Below are positions 63,518 through 64,000 of a DNA stretch of 64,000 bases, piece after piece. The notes beneath the pieces are model-generated. The model searched no databases. It saw only the letters and a list, made by a program, of their open reading frames with translations, and was not told the DNA's origin. Position numbers and translations under genes: made by a program. The first letter of the stretch is position 1. Each line of letters begins with the position of its first letter. The DNA is from Maribacter algarum (ex Lu et al. 2025) (nom. illeg.). Lineage in GTDB: Bacteria; Bacteroidota; Bacteroidia; Flavobacteriales; Flavobacteriaceae. Where the stretch lies: contig CANMAW010000001.1 of the NCBI GenBank assembly GCA_947495915.1, positions 1,054,001 through 1,118,000 of the forward strand, written 5' to 3'.

Positions 63518-64000
63518 ATGAAAAGATTAAGCATACTAATAATGGTTTTGATTGGAGTGTATTCTTGTGATTTAGATGATGATGTGTCGTCTGAAAATTT
63601 ACAAACTTATATTGTCGCTACACCCATAAAAACAGATTTAATTACATTAAAGGCTGAGGCAATTGCTGTTACCGAACCAGTTGCAATAGAGAATTCGGGC
63701 AAAATTTATGCTTATAAGAATTACATCTTTGTTAATGATATAAATAGAGGTTTTCATATTCTGGATAATACCAATGCTGAAGCCCCAACTAATATTGGTT
63801 TTATCAAATTAGAGGGTAATAATGATATTTCTATTAAAGATGATCGTCTTTTTGCTGATAGTTATGGCGATTTGGTGGTAATGGATATCTCTGATATTAA
63901 TAATATTACCGAGGCCAACCGGATGGAAAATGCCATATATCAAGAATTTTGGTGTACAGTTGGTTTTGATGTTGAATGGCCAGAGGGGCAAATTGATGTT
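63518..64000 (+). CDS. LVIVD-repeat-like lipoprotein, N-terminal part (runs off the right edge)
   Basis: The ATG at 63518 opens a frame still open at the window end (161 codons seen). A lipoprotein signal ends in LIGVYSCDLDDD. The following strands, IYAYKNYIFVNDINRGFHILDN and RLFADSYGDLVVMDISD, repeat at about 45 residues and fit the LVIVD beta-propeller pattern. Function unknown; surface location is likely. Confidence 0.72.
   Translation, partial: MKRLSILIMVLIGVYSCDLDDDVSSENLQTYIVATPIKTDLITLKAEAIAVTEPVAIENSGKIYAYKNYIFVNDINRGFHILDNTNAEAPTNIGFIKLEGNNDISIKDDRLFADSYGDLVVMDISDINNITEANRMENAIYQEFWCTVGFDVEWPEGQIDV

Overview
The window looks like chromosomal DNA from a member of the Flavobacteriaceae (Bacteroidota). 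It is AT-rich. Many genes carry promoter elements that fit the Bacteroidota consensus TAnnTTTG. Several families are typical of flavobacteria: GYDIA-type GHMP kinase, HYC_CC_PP protein, DUF6747, YwqK/MORN proteins, SusC-style TonB receptor with a carboxypeptidase-like N-terminal domain, and a two-domain ComEC. I see no phage, insertion sequence, CRISPR array or rRNA. One tRNA (Phe) is present. Both window edges cut a gene (argG at the left, a lipoprotein at the right).

Layout. 1-5.2 kb (minus strand): a YwqK/MORN protein, two GT2 glycosyltransferases and a GT-C type mannosyltransferase-like protein, then an arginine-biosynthesis unit (GNAT acyltransferase overlapping argG). A 27-residue open frame ending in Arg-Arg-Arg-Arg-Pro lies just upstream of the GNAT gene and looks like an arginine attenuator leader peptide. 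5.2-10.2 kb: a membrane polyferredoxin plus FAD oxidoreductase, divergent from a DUF547 protein and a beta-barrel protein. 10.3-14.6 kb: GH113-like glycosidase, small lipoprotein, single-POTRA Omp85-like barrel and a cell-wall amidase. 14.6-20.1 kb (minus): kelch lipoprotein, a purine nucleoside phosphorylase set between two glycosyltransferases of the families linked to arsenosugar synthesis, a rhodanese, DUF6747 and tRNA-Phe.

20.2-28.1 kb (plus): coaX, a barrel protein, a TPR protein, lptC, a small membrane protein, a CNNM/CBS protein and a PpiD-like isomerase, closely packed. 28.1-30.3 kb (minus): GYDIA kinase and HMG-CoA reductase of the mevalonate pathway. 30.5-34.2 kb (plus): a dipeptidyl peptidase IV and a POT peptide transporter, which together suggest peptide scavenging. 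34.2-39.2 kb (minus): comEC, NlpC/P60 peptidase, lpxB, a small membrane protein and surE. 39.4-43.7 kb: a carboxy-terminal processing protease, a methyltransferase and a DNA/RNA endonuclease.

43.7-51.6 kb (minus): the rod-shape set mreB-mreC-mreD-mrdA-rodA, then purH and a GAF-domain protein. 51.7-56.4 kb: a lipoprotein, then a probable metal-handling set (HYC_CC_PP protein, TonB receptor, heavy-metal-associated domain protein) with a 41-codon frame translationally overlapping the receptor start. 56.4-63.3 kb (minus): miaB, a sigma-54 activator, lptE, a TPR protein and secG in one unit, then groES-groEL. Most genes are housekeeping. The main points for follow-up are the arginine leader peptide, the redox module, the arsenosugar-like cluster and the cysteine-rich metal set.
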